Assembly: GCF_024199905.1 (NCBI RefSeq)
Contig: NZ_JANAFB010000008.1
Coordinates: 1 to 64,000, forward strand
Source: Rothia santali
GTDB taxonomy: Bacteria; Actinomycetota; Actinomycetes; Actinomycetales; Micrococcaceae
Direction: 5' to 3'
Length of the DNA: 64,000 nt
Below are positions 1 to 10,175 of the stretch, one piece after another. How positions within the stretch are numbered: position 1 is the stretch's first letter; each line of letters opens with the position of its first letter. The translations under genes were made by a program, and so were the position numbers. The notes under the pieces were generated by a model. The model worked only from the letters and a program-made list of their open reading frames with translations, made no database searches and was not told the DNA's origin.

Positions 1-25
1 CCTCGGAGGTGTGTATAAGAGCCAG
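1..25. other. Nextera transposase adapter-like sequence at the window edge
   Basis: Bases 7-25 match the Tn5 mosaic end used in Nextera libraries at 17 of 19 positions, and bases 1-25 match the last 25 bases of the Nextera read-2 adapter at 22 of 25. The stretch is much more AT-rich than its surroundings. I read it as uncut adapter with sequencing errors at a contig end, so these bases are probably not genomic. The adapter sequence is known to me; the alignment was done by eye. Confidence 0.8.
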
Positions 26-331
26 GGTCTCCGGCGCGTCCACGGTGGGCATCCCCGCCGTGGGCGGAAGCCGCGGGGCGTCGTCGGCCGGCACGGCGCC
101 CAGGGGCAGCGTGCGGTTGTCCTCGAGGACCTCCGTGGGCTCGTGGTCCAGGCGATCCCCGTCCCAGGGCTCCCCGCGGGGGCCGCCCAGGGGGACCGTG
201 GCGTTCGGGTCGTCCGCGGCCCAGGAGCCGGCGGGCAGGGCCTCGGTGGCGTCGGGGTCCTCGGAGCGGCGCGGCCGCCGGGGGAGCGGCTCGGTCGCGT
301 CGTCGCGGTCGAAGGGGCGCTCGCGGCTCAT
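1..331 (-). CDS. Hypothetical protein, cut off by the window edge
   Basis: About 110 codons are readable leftward from an ATG at 331-329 that overlaps the TGA of the upstream acetyltransferase gene as ATGA, so the two are translationally coupled. The product is acidic, Pro/Arg/Asp-rich and has no hydrophobic segment in the part seen; it could be the disordered cytoplasmic head of a larger protein. The final eight or so codons (bases 1-25) lie in adapter-like sequence and should not be trusted. No family recognised. Confidence 0.5.
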   Translation of the reverse strand, partial: MSRERPFDRDDATEPLPRRPRRSEDPDATEALPAGSWAADDPNATVPLGGPRGEPWDGDRLDHEPTEVLEDNRTLPLGAVPADDAPRLPPTAGMPTVDAPETLALIHTSE

Positions 332-837
332 GCCGAGGCCTCCGCGTGGCCCGAGGGGCGCACGGGCGCCTCGGGACCCTCGGCGGCGACCTGCTCGCGG
401 TACGCGGCCGGGTAGTTCTCGAGGGCGAACTGCCCCGAGCGCTCGGCGGGGTCGATGGTCCTGATGACGCGGGCGGGGGAGCCCACCGCGACCGAGAGCG
501 GCGGGACGTCGCGCGTGACCACGGCGCCGGCGCCGATCACCGAGTCGCGGCCGATGGTCACGCCCGGCATCACGATCGCGCCGCCGCCGAGCCACACGTT
601 GTCCTCGATCGTGATCGGCAGGCCGCCCTCCCAGCCCCGGGCGCGGTCGACCGGGTGCAGGGGGTGGGTGGGGGTCAGCAGCTGGACGTTGGGCCCGATC
701 TGCACGTCGTCGCCGATCCGGATCTCGCACGTGTCCAGGGCGGTGAGGCCGAAGTTGGCGAAGAGGCGGTCCCCGACGTGGAGGTTCCAGCCGTAGTCCA
801 CGGCGAACGGCGGCCTGATCCGCACGCCCTCGCCCAT
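328..837 (-). CDS. Maltose/galactoside O-acetyltransferase family protein, N-terminus lost
   Basis: Transfers acetyl from acetyl-CoA to a sugar hydroxyl; cytoplasmic, left-handed beta-helix (LbH) fold. Seen: hexapeptide-repeat pattern through residues 35-125, THPLHP with the expected catalytic His58, and the NVWLGGGAIVMPGVTIG block typical of Maa/LacA. Family members carry about 55 residues of Mac domain before this. Here the frame continues upstream of the only ATG (837) with Mac-like sequence (RATARYQQLE) to about 930, but there is no start codon and homology then stops. The gene is therefore either N-terminally truncated or translated from 837 without a full Mac domain. It overlaps the next gene downstream by 4 bp. 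Confidence 0.8.
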   Translation of the reverse strand: MGEGVRIRPPFAVDYGWNLHVGDRLFANFGLTALDTCEIRIGDDVQIGPNVQLLTPTHPLHPVDRARGWEGGLPITIEDNVWLGGGAIVMPGVTIGRDSVIGAGAVVTRDVPPLSVAVGSPARVIRTIDPAERSGQFALENYPAAYREQVAAEGPEAPVRPSGHAEASA

Positions 838-930
838 CGAGCCGAGCAGGCCGCGCAGGACCTCCTGGGCCGCCTCCCGGTCCTCGAGCTCGAGCTGCTG
901 GTACCGCGCCGTGGCCCGGGCGGCGTCGGG

Positions 931-1398
931 ATGGCCGGCTTCCTGGGCTGGGCGGTGGCCCTGCTGCTGCCGGCGCTGACCGGGCTCGCGGTCGCCGCCG
1001 CGCCCGGGGGTGCCCTCGAGGACCTGACCGGCGGTGACGCGGCGGGGCTGGCCGGCTCGCTCGGATTCGCCGCCGTCTACCTGGTCTCATTCCTGTTCGG
1101 CGGGTACGCCGCGGGCCGCTCGGCCCGCTTCGCCGGGGCGAAGCAGGGCGTCGCCGTCTGGCTCTGGCAGCTGATGGGCGCCGCGGTGAGCACCGTGCTG
1201 TCCATGATCTTCGCCGACCGCGTGCCGGGCCTGCCGGCGCTGGGCACCGTGCAGGCGATGGGCGCCGACGCGCTGCTGTGGAACGTGCTCGCCGCGCTGT
1301 GCGTGCTGGCGATCGGGCTGCTCGCGGCGGTGCTCGGCGGCATGTGGGGCATGCGCTTCCACCACCGGGCCGACCGGTTGGGCTTCGAGGCCCGCTAG
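931..1398 (+). CDS. Small multi-pass membrane protein
   Basis: 155 residues from ATG 931. Hydrophobic segments at about residues 2-24, 41-58, 75-95 and 115-140 suggest four transmembrane helices; the C-terminus is basic. It looks like the unnamed actinobacterial proteins that start with a soluble leader followed by a 'FLGW' membrane segment. Here the leader is absent and there is no ribosome binding site before ATG 931, because the preceding bases belong to the opposed acetyltransferase gene. I suspect the 5' end is missing (see findings). Function unknown. Confidence 0.55.
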   Translation: MAGFLGWAVALLLPALTGLAVAAAPGGALEDLTGGDAAGLAGSLGFAAVYLVSFLFGGYAAGRSARFAGAKQGVAVWLWQLMGAAVSTVLSMIFADRVPGLPALGTVQAMGADALLWNVLAALCVLAIGLLAAVLGGMWGMRFHHRADRLGFEAR

Positions 1399-1419
1399 AC
1401 GGCCGCCCGCCGGGCCCCG

Positions 1420-1463
1420 AGACGACGAGGACGCCGCCCCGCGGGGCGGCGTCCTCGTCGTCT
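1420..1463. terminator. Bidirectional terminator between convergent genes
   Basis: A perfect 44-base palindrome with 22-bp arms centred at 1441/1442. It lies between the end of the membrane-protein gene (+) and the end of the E2 gene (-) and would form a very stable hairpin on either transcript. No U-tract follows, as is usual in high-GC actinobacteria. Confidence 0.85.
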
Positions 1464-1487
1464 CTGCGAGCGCGAGCGGCCGGGCGG

Positions 1488-3129
1488 CTACATGTCCAGC
1501 AGCAGCGCCGGCTCCTCCATCACGGCCGCGACGTCGGCCATGAAGCGGGCCGAGAGGTCGCCGTCGAGGATCCGGTGGTCGAAGGATCCGCCCAGCGTCG
1601 TGACCCAGCGGGGGATGACCTCGCCGTCCACGACCCACGGCTTCTGCTTGATGGTGCCGAAGGCGACGATCGCCGCCTCGCCCGGGTTGATGATGGGCGT
1701 GCCGGTGTCGATGCCCAGGGCCCCGATGTTGGTGATCGTCATGGTCCCGCCGGTCATGTCGCCCGGCTGGCTCTTGCCCTCCCGCGCCGTCTTGGTCAGC
1801 GAGTTCAGCGCGATGGCCAGCTCCTTAAGCGAGAGGTCCTGCGCGTCCTTGATGTTGGGGACCATCAGGCCGCGCGGGGTCGCCGCCGCGATGCCGAGGT
1901 TGATGTACCGCTTGATGAGGATCTCCGACTCGGTCCAGGCGGAGTTGACCTGCGGGTTGCGAGCCGTCGCCCAGATGACGGCCTTGGCCAGGATCAGCAG
2001 CGGCGTGATCTTGATGCCCTCGAAGCTCGGCGAGGTCTTGAGCCGCTTGACGAACTCCATGGTCCGGGAGGCGTCGACGTCGACGAAGATCGACACGTGC
2101 GGCGCCTCGAAGGCGGACTTGACCATGGCCTTGGCGGTCGCCTTGCGCACGCCCTTGACCGGGATGCGCTCGATGCGGTCCCCGGCCCCGTGGGAGGCGG
2201 GAACCCAGAAGTCCTGGGCCTTGGCCTCGCCGAGGTCCTGGGAGTTGGCGGCGTAGTTGATCAGGTCCCGCTGCGTGACCTGGCCCTGCGAGCCGGTCGC
2301 GGGGACCTGGGCGAGGTCGATGCCCATGTCCTTGGCGGCCTTGCGCACCGGGGGCTTGGCCAGCGCGGGGCGCCGGGGCGGCTCGGAGGGCACCGTGCGG
2401 TGGGCCGCGGCGCTGGGCATCGGCTCCTCGGCGGCGCGGCCCGGCAGGCGGTTCAGGGCGTCGCGGCCGCCCTCGGCCAGCCGGCGGGCGCGTTCGGCGA
2501 GGCTCGCGCCGAGCCCGTTGCCGCCGAGCCCGCCCATGCCCCGAGGAGGCCCGGGAGGCGGGTCTCGGCCCCGGCCGCGGGTGCGGCGGCCGGGCGGGCG
2601 GCGGCGTCGTGCCCTGGGGCGCGGGGGCGGCGGGGCGCCGGCGGGCCCGGCGCGAGACGGGATCCGCCTTGGGACCGCTGCCGACCAGGGCGGCGTTCCC
2701 GGACCCGCCGTCGGCGGCTCCGGACTCCGCGGCTCCGGACTCCGCCTCCGCGGCGGGGCGCCCGGGATCGTCCGGGGTCGGCGTCGAGGACTCCGGCGCG
2801 GAGCCGGCGGCGGGCTCCACCCCCGACGACGCGGCGGCGGGAGGCGCGGCGGCCGCGGTCCCGGCGTCCCCGGCTCCCGTCCCGCCCTCACCCGCGACGG
2901 CGACGGAGACGAGCGGCTGCCCGACCTCCACCGTGGCGCCCTCCTCGGCGATGATCCGCTCGACGGTGCCCGCGAACGGCGAGGGCAGCTCGACCACGGA
3001 CTTGGCGGTCTCGATCTCCACGAGGACGTCGTTGACCTCCACCGTGCTGCCGGCGGCGACCTTCCAGGCGAGGATCTCCGCCTCGGTCAGCCCTTCGCCG
3101 ACGTCGGGGAGGTTGAAAATCGATGACAT
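1488..3129 (-). CDS. 2-oxoacid dehydrogenase E2 (dihydrolipoamide acyltransferase), frameshifted in the linker
   Basis: Core of the pyruvate or branched-chain 2-oxoacid dehydrogenase complex; carries the acyl group on lipoyl-lysine and passes it to CoA. Order: lipoyl domain at residues 4-80 with acceptor Lys43 (IETAKS), a long Ala/Pro/Glu linker, a peripheral-subunit binding domain ([15 protein letters not shown]), then the catalytic domain ending in DHRILDG (HRxxDG-type active site). The N-terminal frame (start ATG 3129) and the catalytic frame differ; the reading has to switch between about 2655 and 2545, probably twice, in a run of C/G-rich linker codons. Both flanks are intact, so a sequencing indel is more likely than decay. 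Last gene of the E1alpha-E1beta-E2 operon. Confidence 0.85.
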
Positions 3130-3159
3130 GGGGAACTCTCCTCGTGCTGAGCGAGCCGG

Positions 3160-4145
<986 letters not shown>

Positions 4146-4149
<4 letters not shown>

Positions 4150-5312
4150 CGGGTGTCCTCCTGAGCGGCGTCCTCGAACCCCGCCTCGTACTGCTCGAAC
4201 CAGGCGCGCTCCTGGTCCACCAAGGCGTTGGCCTCGGCGTAGATCGTGTCGAAGTAGCCCTTGAACTGCGGCGGCTCCATGGCCAGCACGGCCTCGCGGA
4301 CGCCGCGGCCGTACTCCTGGGCGGCCTCGGCGGCCTCCTCGAAGAACGCGTCCTCGACGCCCTCGAGCCGCAGGTGCTTCTCCAGGCGCACGAGCGGGTC
4401 CTTGGCGGTCCAGCCCTGCTCCTCCTCGCGGGTGCGGTACTTGGTGGGGTCGTCGGCGGTGGTGTGCGCCCCGAGGCGGTAGGTCTCCGCCTCGATCAGC
4501 ACCGGGCCCTCGCCGCGGCGGATCTTCTCGAGCGCGTACGCGGTCACGGCCTGGACGGCGAGCAGGTCGTTGCCGTCGACCCGGATGCCCTCGAAGCCGT
4601 AGCCCGCGGCGCGCTCGGCGAGCGGGAGGCGGGACTGGGTCGAGAACGGGACCGAGATGGCCCACTGGTTGTTCTGGACGAAGAACAGGACCGGGGCGTC
4701 GTAGGAGGCCGCGAAGACCATGGCCTCATGCGCCTCGCCCTCGGTCGAGGAGCCGTCGCCGAAGTACACGATGGTCGACGGCGGCTGCTCGCCCTCGGCC
4801 GGGCCGTGCCCCGTGCCGAGGCGGGCGTCGAGCCGCTGCCCCATCGCGTAGCCCACGGCGTGCGGGATCTGCGCCGCGAGGACGAAGGTGTAGAGGTGGA
4901 AGTTGTGCGCCCTCGGGTCCCAGCCGCCCCCGGAGAAGCCGCGGAACACGCGCATCATGTCCGCGAGGTCGACGCCGCGCTCGTAGGCCAGCGCGTGCTC
5001 GCGGTAGGACGGGAACACGTAGTCCTGGGGCAGCATCGCCCGCGCGGAGCCGATCTGCGCCGCCTCCTGGCCGCGGGACGGGACCCAGAGGGCCAGCTTG
5101 CCCTGGCGCTGCAGGGCCGTCGCCTCGTCGTCGAAGCGGCGGACCGTGAGCATGCTCCGGTAGGCGGCCTTCAGGTCCTCCGGAGTCACCGCCTCCAGGT
5201 AGCGGTCGAACTCGGGGTCGCTCCCCCGCCGTCCGTCCTCCCCCAGGATGCTCACCCGGCGCAGGCGCCCCGGGGTCGCCCCCGGATGCTGGGTTTCCGG
5301 CTGCTCGGCCAT
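4146..5312 (-). CDS. 2-oxoacid dehydrogenase E1 component, alpha subunit
   Basis: 388 residues. Thiamine-diphosphate-dependent decarboxylase subunit. Seen: GDGSSTEGEAHEAM followed by FFVQNNQWAIS, the GDG...NN cofactor and Mg2+ motif, and the phosphorylation-loop-like segment YRLGAHTTADDPTKYR. Start ATG 5312 is chosen because GGAGGAAC lies just upstream; an in-frame upstream GTG would add an unsupported Arg/Pro-rich leader. First gene of the E1alpha-E1beta-E2 operon; the E3 gene is not in the window. Substrate (pyruvate or branched-chain 2-oxoacids) is undecided. Confidence 0.92.
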
Positions 5313-5382
5313 CGTTCCTCCAGTGTGAATGCGTCGTTGGGGCGCGGGCGGGTCGGGTCCCCGCCGCGCGCGCACTACAACA

Positions 5383-6576
5383 TTACCTGTCCGCGGGGGC
5401 CGATCCCCCAGGCCGCCCCGGGAATCGCGCGCAGAGCTCGAGCAGGCGCGTGTTGGCCTCCTCCTCGCCGATGCTGACCCGGACCCCCTCGGGGTGGAAG
5501 GCGCGCACGGCCAGCGCGTTCTCCTCGGCGAAGGCCGCGAACTCGGCCGAGTGCTCCCCCAGCGCGAGCCACACGAAGTTGGCCCGCGTGAGGGGCACGT
5601 CCCAGCCGATCTCCCGCAGCCCGGCGACGACGCGCTCCCGCTCGGCCACGATCCACCCGACCTGCTCCGCGATCTCGTCCGGGTGCTCCACCGCGGCGAC
5701 GGCGCAGGCCTCCGCGAGCGAGCTGACGGCGAACGGCGTCGCGGCCACCCGCAGGGTCCGGGTGATCTCCTGCTGCGAGATCGAGTAGCCGACCCGCAGC
5801 CCGGCCAGCCCCGCGGCCTTGGAGAAGGTCCGCAGCACCACGAGGTTGGGGTGCCGCCGGTAGAGCGCCACCCCCTCGGCCAGGCCGCCCTCGGCGCGCT
5901 CGCGCCGCGTCAGCTCGGAGGCCTCGCAGAACTCCAGGTACGCCTCGTCCAGCACGACGACGACGTCGCGCGGCACCCGGGCCATGAACGCCTCGACCCG
6001 GTCGACGGTCAGCGCCGGGCCCGTGGGGTTGTTGGGACTGCAGAGCAGGACGACGCGGGTGCGCTCGCCGATCGCGTCGGCCATCGCGTCGAGGTCGTGC
6101 TCGCCGGTGGCCAGCAGGGGCACCTGGACGCTGCGAGCCCCGCCGAGGCCGACGATGATGGGGTAGGCCTCGAAGGAGCGCCACGCGTAGACCACCTCGT
6201 CCGGCTCCCCGGACTCGGACTGGCCGGCGAAGGCGCTGACGATCTGGGTCAGCGCCCCGTAGCTCCCGGCCCCGGCGACGATGTCCTCGGCCGGGACGCC
6301 CAGGGAGTCCGAGAGCGCGGTGCGCAGGCGGGTCGTCAGCGGGTCCGGGTAGAGGTGGGTCGCGGCGTCGTACTGCGCCAGCGCGCGGCGCACGGCCGGG
6401 ACGGGGCCGAGCGGGTTCTCGTTGGAGGACAGCTTGTACTGGCGCAGGCCCTCGACGACCCGCGGCGGCTTGCCCGCCGCGTACCGGGGCAGCCCGCCGA
6501 AGACGTGGCGGGGGCGGATGGGCCGCCCGGCCTCGGGCTGGGGGGCGGCGGGGTCGGGGCGCTGCTGATCGGTCAT
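5383..6576 (-). CDS. hisC: Histidinol-phosphate-type aminotransferase (class I/II, PLP)
   Basis: 397 residues. Fold-type I pyridoxal-phosphate aminotransferase: histidine biosynthesis (histidinol-phosphate) or aromatic amino-acid transamination, which this subfamily also does. Seen: YKLSSNENPLGP, SPNNPTGP, VVVLDEAYLEF and RTFSKAAGLAGLRVGY with the PLP-binding lysine. No other his genes are nearby, so an aromatic transaminase (pat-like) role is equally possible. Start ATG 6576; it stands upstream of the E1alpha gene on the same strand with a 70-bp gap. Confidence 0.85.
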   Translation of the reverse strand: MTDQQRPDPAAPQPEAGRPIRPRHVFGGLPRYAAGKPPRVVEGLRQYKLSSNENPLGPVPAVRRALAQYDAATHLYPDPLTTRLRTALSDSLGVPAEDIVAGAGSYGALTQIVSAFAGQSESGEPDEVVYAWRSFEAYPIIVGLGGARSVQVPLLATGEHDLDAMADAIGERTRVVLLCSPNNPTGPALTVDRVEAFMARVPRDVVVVLDEAYLEFCEASELTRRERAEGGLAEGVALYRRHPNLVVLRTFSKAAGLAGLRVGYSISQQEITRTLRVAATPFAVSSLAEACAVAAVEHPDEIAEQVGWIVAERERVVAGLREIGWDVPLTRANFVWLALGEHSAEFAAFAEENALAVRAFHPEGVRVSIGEEEANTRLLELCARFPGRPGGSAPADR

Positions 6577-6649
6577 GGACCCCAGCCTAACCGGACGGGT
6601 TTCGGCGCTTCGCCTCCCGCCGGCGTCGGAAGTGTGCGAATGTGGTGAC

Positions 6650-7382
6650 ATGGAACACATCACACGCTCCGGCATGCGGAGGAACGGTCATCGGGCGGTG
6701 CTGGGGCTGGCGGCGGCCGCCCTGCTGCTGCTCTCCGGCTGCGGGCAGGACGACGGCGGGGAATCGCCCGCCCCGACCGCCGAGCCGACCCTGGACTCGG
6801 CCAGCGGCGCCGCGACCGAGGGGCGAGCGAGGGGCCGAGAGCCAGGAGCCCGCGGCGTCGGGCTACGGCACGCCGTCGGGTCCGCCTCCGGCGCCGGCTC
6901 GGCCTCCCCACGGCGTCGGGGTCCGGCATGGAGTCGGGGTCCGGCGGGAGTCCGGTCAGGGCACGGCGGGCGGGGCCGGGCGGGACGACCCGGCGTTCGC
7001 CGCCATCGACGCCGCGCTGGTGGGCCGGTCCGGGGCCACCGTCGTCTCGGTGAACCGGGACGACGGCGGCATGGTCTACGAGATCGAGATGGCCGAGGGC
7101 GAGAACATCGTGGAGGTCGAGACCGCCGGCGAGGGCGAGGTGCGGGAGACCGGCACCGACTCCGACGGCGACGACCTGGCGAACGCCCGCGAGGCGAGCG
7201 TCAGCGCCGCCGACGCGATCGAGACGGCCCTGGACGGCCGCTCCGACCGGGTCCTGGACGAGGCCGAGCTGGACCGCCACGACGGCCGGCTGGTCTGGGC
7301 GATCGACCTCGACGACGCGCAGGGCATGGACGCCGGCGAGGTCCACGTCGACGCCGGGACCGGGGAGGTCATGACCTCCTGA
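6650..7382 (+). CDS. PepSY-domain lipoprotein, frameshifted
   Basis: N-terminal signal peptide with lipobox LLSGC (about residues 25-29 from ATG 6650; ATG 6674 is an alternative start), then a Ser/Gly/Glu linker, then two PepSY-like repeats (DAALVGRSGATVVSVNRDDG and DAIETALDGRSD...LVWAIDLD). Exported, lipid-anchored; PepSY domains are small, often protease-associated domains of uncertain function. The signal-peptide frame and the PepSY frame differ, so at least one indel lies between about 6820 and 6960 in a low-complexity linker. Confidence 0.7.
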
Positions 7383-7478
7383 GCGGGCCGGGGCCTCTGC
7401 GGCCCGCGGGCCGCGGCGGCCTCCGAGGTCACGCGACCGTGGTCGCACGCGGCCCGCGGCGCCCTGCGGCTCCGCGGT

Positions 7479-8438
7479 CTACCGCGCCCCGGACTCCCCC
7501 ACCGGCTCGCCGCCCACGCTCAGCCGGGAGCTCGCGCCGTAGACCCGGAACTCCGGCTCCGCGCCCTCCGGCAGCACCGCGCGCAGCATGGCCGCGTACT
7601 CCGGGCCGCGGGGCTCCCGGGGCAGCCGCTCGTCCGCCCCGGACGCGGCGTCGGCGTAGGACCGGATCGAGTGGGCCCGCAGGACGCCCGGGCGGGCGTC
7701 GGTGATCAGGAGGATCGCCCCGGCGTCGCCCTGGGTGCCCCGGGCGTCGAGACCGGCGACCAGGTCCTCCCGGTCCGCGACGTCGAGGATCGGCAGGCCC
7801 GCCGGGGCGCCGCCGTAGTGCCGCGAGGGCGCGCCCAGGGTCAGCACGCCGGCCAGCCGGTGCCGGCCGAGGAACTCCCGGTTGCCCGCGAGGCTCAGCG
7901 CGACCATCCCGCCCTGGCTGAACCCGGCGAGCAGCACGGGGACCCGCCCGTCGGAGCCCGCCTCGACCAGGGCGGCGTCGACCATCTGCATGAGGGCCGA
8001 GGTCTCCGCGAGCGGGGCGCCCGGGTCGGTGACGAAGTTGTCCAGGATGCTGGCGAGGCCGTTGGGCTCGGCGACGTTGAGCAGGCTCGCGAAGTCGGTC
8101 CCCGGGATCAGCACGGCGAGGCTGCGGGCGCCGTCCGGGCCCGTGAGGACCGCGACGGCGAGGTGGGCGGTCGAGTCCCGCCCGCTCCCCGAGGCGGCGT
8201 CCAGCCGGGCGTCGGCGCGGGTGGCCGCCTCGATACCGGAGGCCAGGAACGCCACGGTGGGCTCCGCCGGGGAGGGGAAGGGCGTCGCGGGGTCCTGCGC
8301 CTCGGCGAGCGGCACCCGGGCGAAGCCCTCGAGGCGCGCGACGCCGATGCCGCGGGAGCGCAGCTGCCGCCGGATGAACCCGCCCGCGGCCGCGATCCCG
8401 GTGAAGGAGCGTCCCCATCCCTCGAACGCCTGGACCAT
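7479..8438 (-). CDS. Alpha/beta hydrolase-like protein
   Basis: 319 residues from ATG 8438, which has GAGGGG seven bases upstream. Contains GFSQGG (Ser174), the nucleophile elbow of alpha/beta hydrolases, preceded by a strand (VPVLLAG), and LAVLIPGTD upstream as the likely oxyanion-hole strand. The rest does not match a named esterase or lipase that I recognise. No signal peptide is evident. Substrate unknown. Faces purB across about 90 bp. Confidence 0.7.
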   Translation of the reverse strand: MVQAFEGWGRSFTGIAAAGGFIRRQLRSRGIGVARLEGFARVPLAEAQDPATPFPSPAEPTVAFLASGIEAATRADARLDAASGSGRDSTAHLAVAVLTGPDGARSLAVLIPGTDFASLLNVAEPNGLASILDNFVTDPGAPLAETSALMQMVDAALVEAGSDGRVPVLLAGFSQGGMVALSLAGNREFLGRHRLAGVLTLGAPSRHYGGAPAGLPILDVADREDLVAGLDARGTQGDAGAILLITDARPGVLRAHSIRSYADAASGADERLPREPRGPEYAAMLRAVLPEGAEPEFRVYGASSRLSVGGEPVGESGAR

Positions 8439-8529
8439 CGCCGCACCCCTCACCCCGCGGGCCCGTCCCGCCGTCCCCCGATCCTCTCACGCTCGGATCG
8501 CGGCGATGCCGCGTGTCACAATGGTTGCC

Positions 8530-9981
8530 ATGGCCCCTACTTCGCAGAGCACCACCGCGCCCCATCAGACCCTCCCCAACGGACGCCGGAGCCTCGCCTC
8601 CGCCTCGCCCGCCATCGCCCTCGGCCCCCTGGACGGCCGGTACCAGGCGCAGGCGGCCCCGCTGGTCGACTACCTCTCCGAGGCGGCGCTGAACCGCGAC
8701 CGCGTGCACGTCGAGGTCGAGTGGTTCGTCTACCTGTGCGAGCACTCCGTGCTGCCCGGGCTCTCGTCCCTGACCGAGGAGCAGGTCGCCGGGCTGCGGC
8801 GGATCGTCACGGAGTTCGACGCCGGCTCGGTGGGCGAGCTCGCGGAGGTCGAGGCCGTGACCGTCCACGACGTCAAGGCCGTGGAGTACTTCATCGGCGA
8901 CCGCCTCGAGGACCTCGGCCTGGGCCGCCTCAAGCCCCTGGTCCACTTCGGCTGCACCTCGGAGGACATCAACAACCTCGCCTACGCCGTGGGCATCCGC
9001 GACGCCGTGGCCGACGTCTGGCTGCCCGCCGCCCGCGGCCTCGTGGAGCGCGTCGCGGAGCTCGCCGAGTCCGCGCGCGAGGTGCCGATGATGTCCCGCA
9101 CCCACGGCCAGCCGGCCACCCCCACCACGCTGGGCAAGGAGATGGCGGTCCTGGCGCACCGGCTGCGCCGCCAGGTGCGCGCGGTGGAGCACCAGGAGTT
9201 CCTGGGCAAGATCAACGGCGCGACCGGCACCTACGCGGCCCACGTGGCCGCGGTCCCGGGGGCGGACTGGCAGGCCGTGTCCCGCGGGTTCGTCGAGCAC
9301 CTGGGGCTGACCTGGAACCCGCTGACCACGCAGATCGAGTCGCACGACTGGCAGGCCGAGCTCTACTCCTCGATGGCGCACTTCAACCGCGTCCTGCACA
9401 ACCTGTGCACCGACGTCTGGTCCTACATCTCGATCGGCTACTTCCGCCAGATCCCGGTCGAGGGCGCGACCGGCTCCTCGACGATGCCGCACAAGATCAA
9501 CCCCATCCGCTTCGAGAACGCCGAGGCGAACCTGGAGATCTCCTGCTCGCTCCTGGACACCCTGGGGCAGACGCTGGTGACCTCCCGCTGGCAGCGGGAC
9601 CTCACCGACTCCTCCTCACAGCGCAACATCGGCGTGGCCTTCGGCCACTCGATCCTCGCGATCTCCAACGTGGACAAGGGCCTGGCCAAGCTCGACGTCG
9701 CGGAGGAGGTCCTCGCGGCCGACCTCGACCAGAACTGGGAGGTGCTCGCCGAGGCCATCCAGATGGTCATGCGCGCCGAGGCCGTGGCCGGCGTCGAGGG
9801 CATGGACAACCCCTACGAGCGGCTCAAGGACCTGACCCGCGGGCACCGCGTGGACCAGGCCCGCCTCCGGGAGTTCGTGGCCGGGCTGGGGCTCTCCGCG
9901 GAGGCCGAGGCGCGGCTGAGCGAGCTGACCCCCGCCACCTACAACGGGATCGCGGCGCGCCTGGTCGACTACGTGCGCTGA
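8530..9981 (+). CDS. purB: Adenylosuccinate lyase
   Basis: 483 residues. Splits adenylosuccinate and SAICAR to fumarate plus AMP or AICAR in purine synthesis; cytoplasmic homotetramer. Seen: GPLDGRYQ near the N-terminus, the TSEDINN and SRTHGQPATPTTLGKE blocks, and the fumarase-superfamily signature GSSTMPHKINP around residue 320. Length and order match the long E. coli-type PurB rather than the short Bacillus type. ATG 8521 is also in frame; neither start has a clear ribosome binding site. Confidence 0.96.
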   Translation: MAPTSQSTTAPHQTLPNGRRSLASASPAIALGPLDGRYQAQAAPLVDYLSEAALNRDRVHVEVEWFVYLCEHSVLPGLSSLTEEQVAGLRRIVTEFDAGSVGELAEVEAVTVHDVKAVEYFIGDRLEDLGLGRLKPLVHFGCTSEDINNLAYAVGIRDAVADVWLPAARGLVERVAELAESAREVPMMSRTHGQPATPTTLGKEMAVLAHRLRRQVRAVEHQEFLGKINGATGTYAAHVAAVPGADWQAVSRGFVEHLGLTWNPLTTQIESHDWQAELYSSMAHFNRVLHNLCTDVWSYISIGYFRQIPVEGATGSSTMPHKINPIRFENAEANLEISCSLLDTLGQTLVTSRWQRDLTDSSSQRNIGVAFGHSILAISNVDKGLAKLDVAEEVLAADLDQNWEVLAEAIQMVMRAEAVAGVEGMDNPYERLKDLTRGHRVDQARLREFVAGLGLSAEAEARLSELTPATYNGIAARLVDYVR

Positions 9982-10011
9982 CCCGGGCGGCGGACGGGGT
10001 CCGACGACGCG

Positions 10012-10049
10012 AGGGGCGCCCCGGGGGAGGAATCTCCCGGGGCGCCCCT
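10012..10049 (+). terminator. Terminator after purB
   Basis: Inverted repeat of 14 bp (AGGGGCGCCCCGGG with its complement) around a loop of about 10 bases, 30 bases after the purB stop. It may also serve the leftward gene ending at 10176. Confidence 0.8.
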
Positions 10050-10175
10050 GGCGTCTCCGGCGTCGGGTGCCGCGCTGGCCGGTGCCGTTCGCCGCTCCGG
10101 CTCCGCCGCGGCGGTGTCTGCCGCGACGGCGCAGGACGCCCCGCCGGGCGGTGGCGCGGCCGACTCGGTGGCGGC

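Noticed and set aside
1278-2954. Long + strand open frame opposite the E2 gene
   Set aside because: It is antisense to conserved lipoyl and acyltransferase domains; high GC gives long stop-free frames by chance.
8455-8530. Riboswitch before purB
   Set aside because: Only about 75 bases and no purine-riboswitch core or other conserved aptamer pattern seen.
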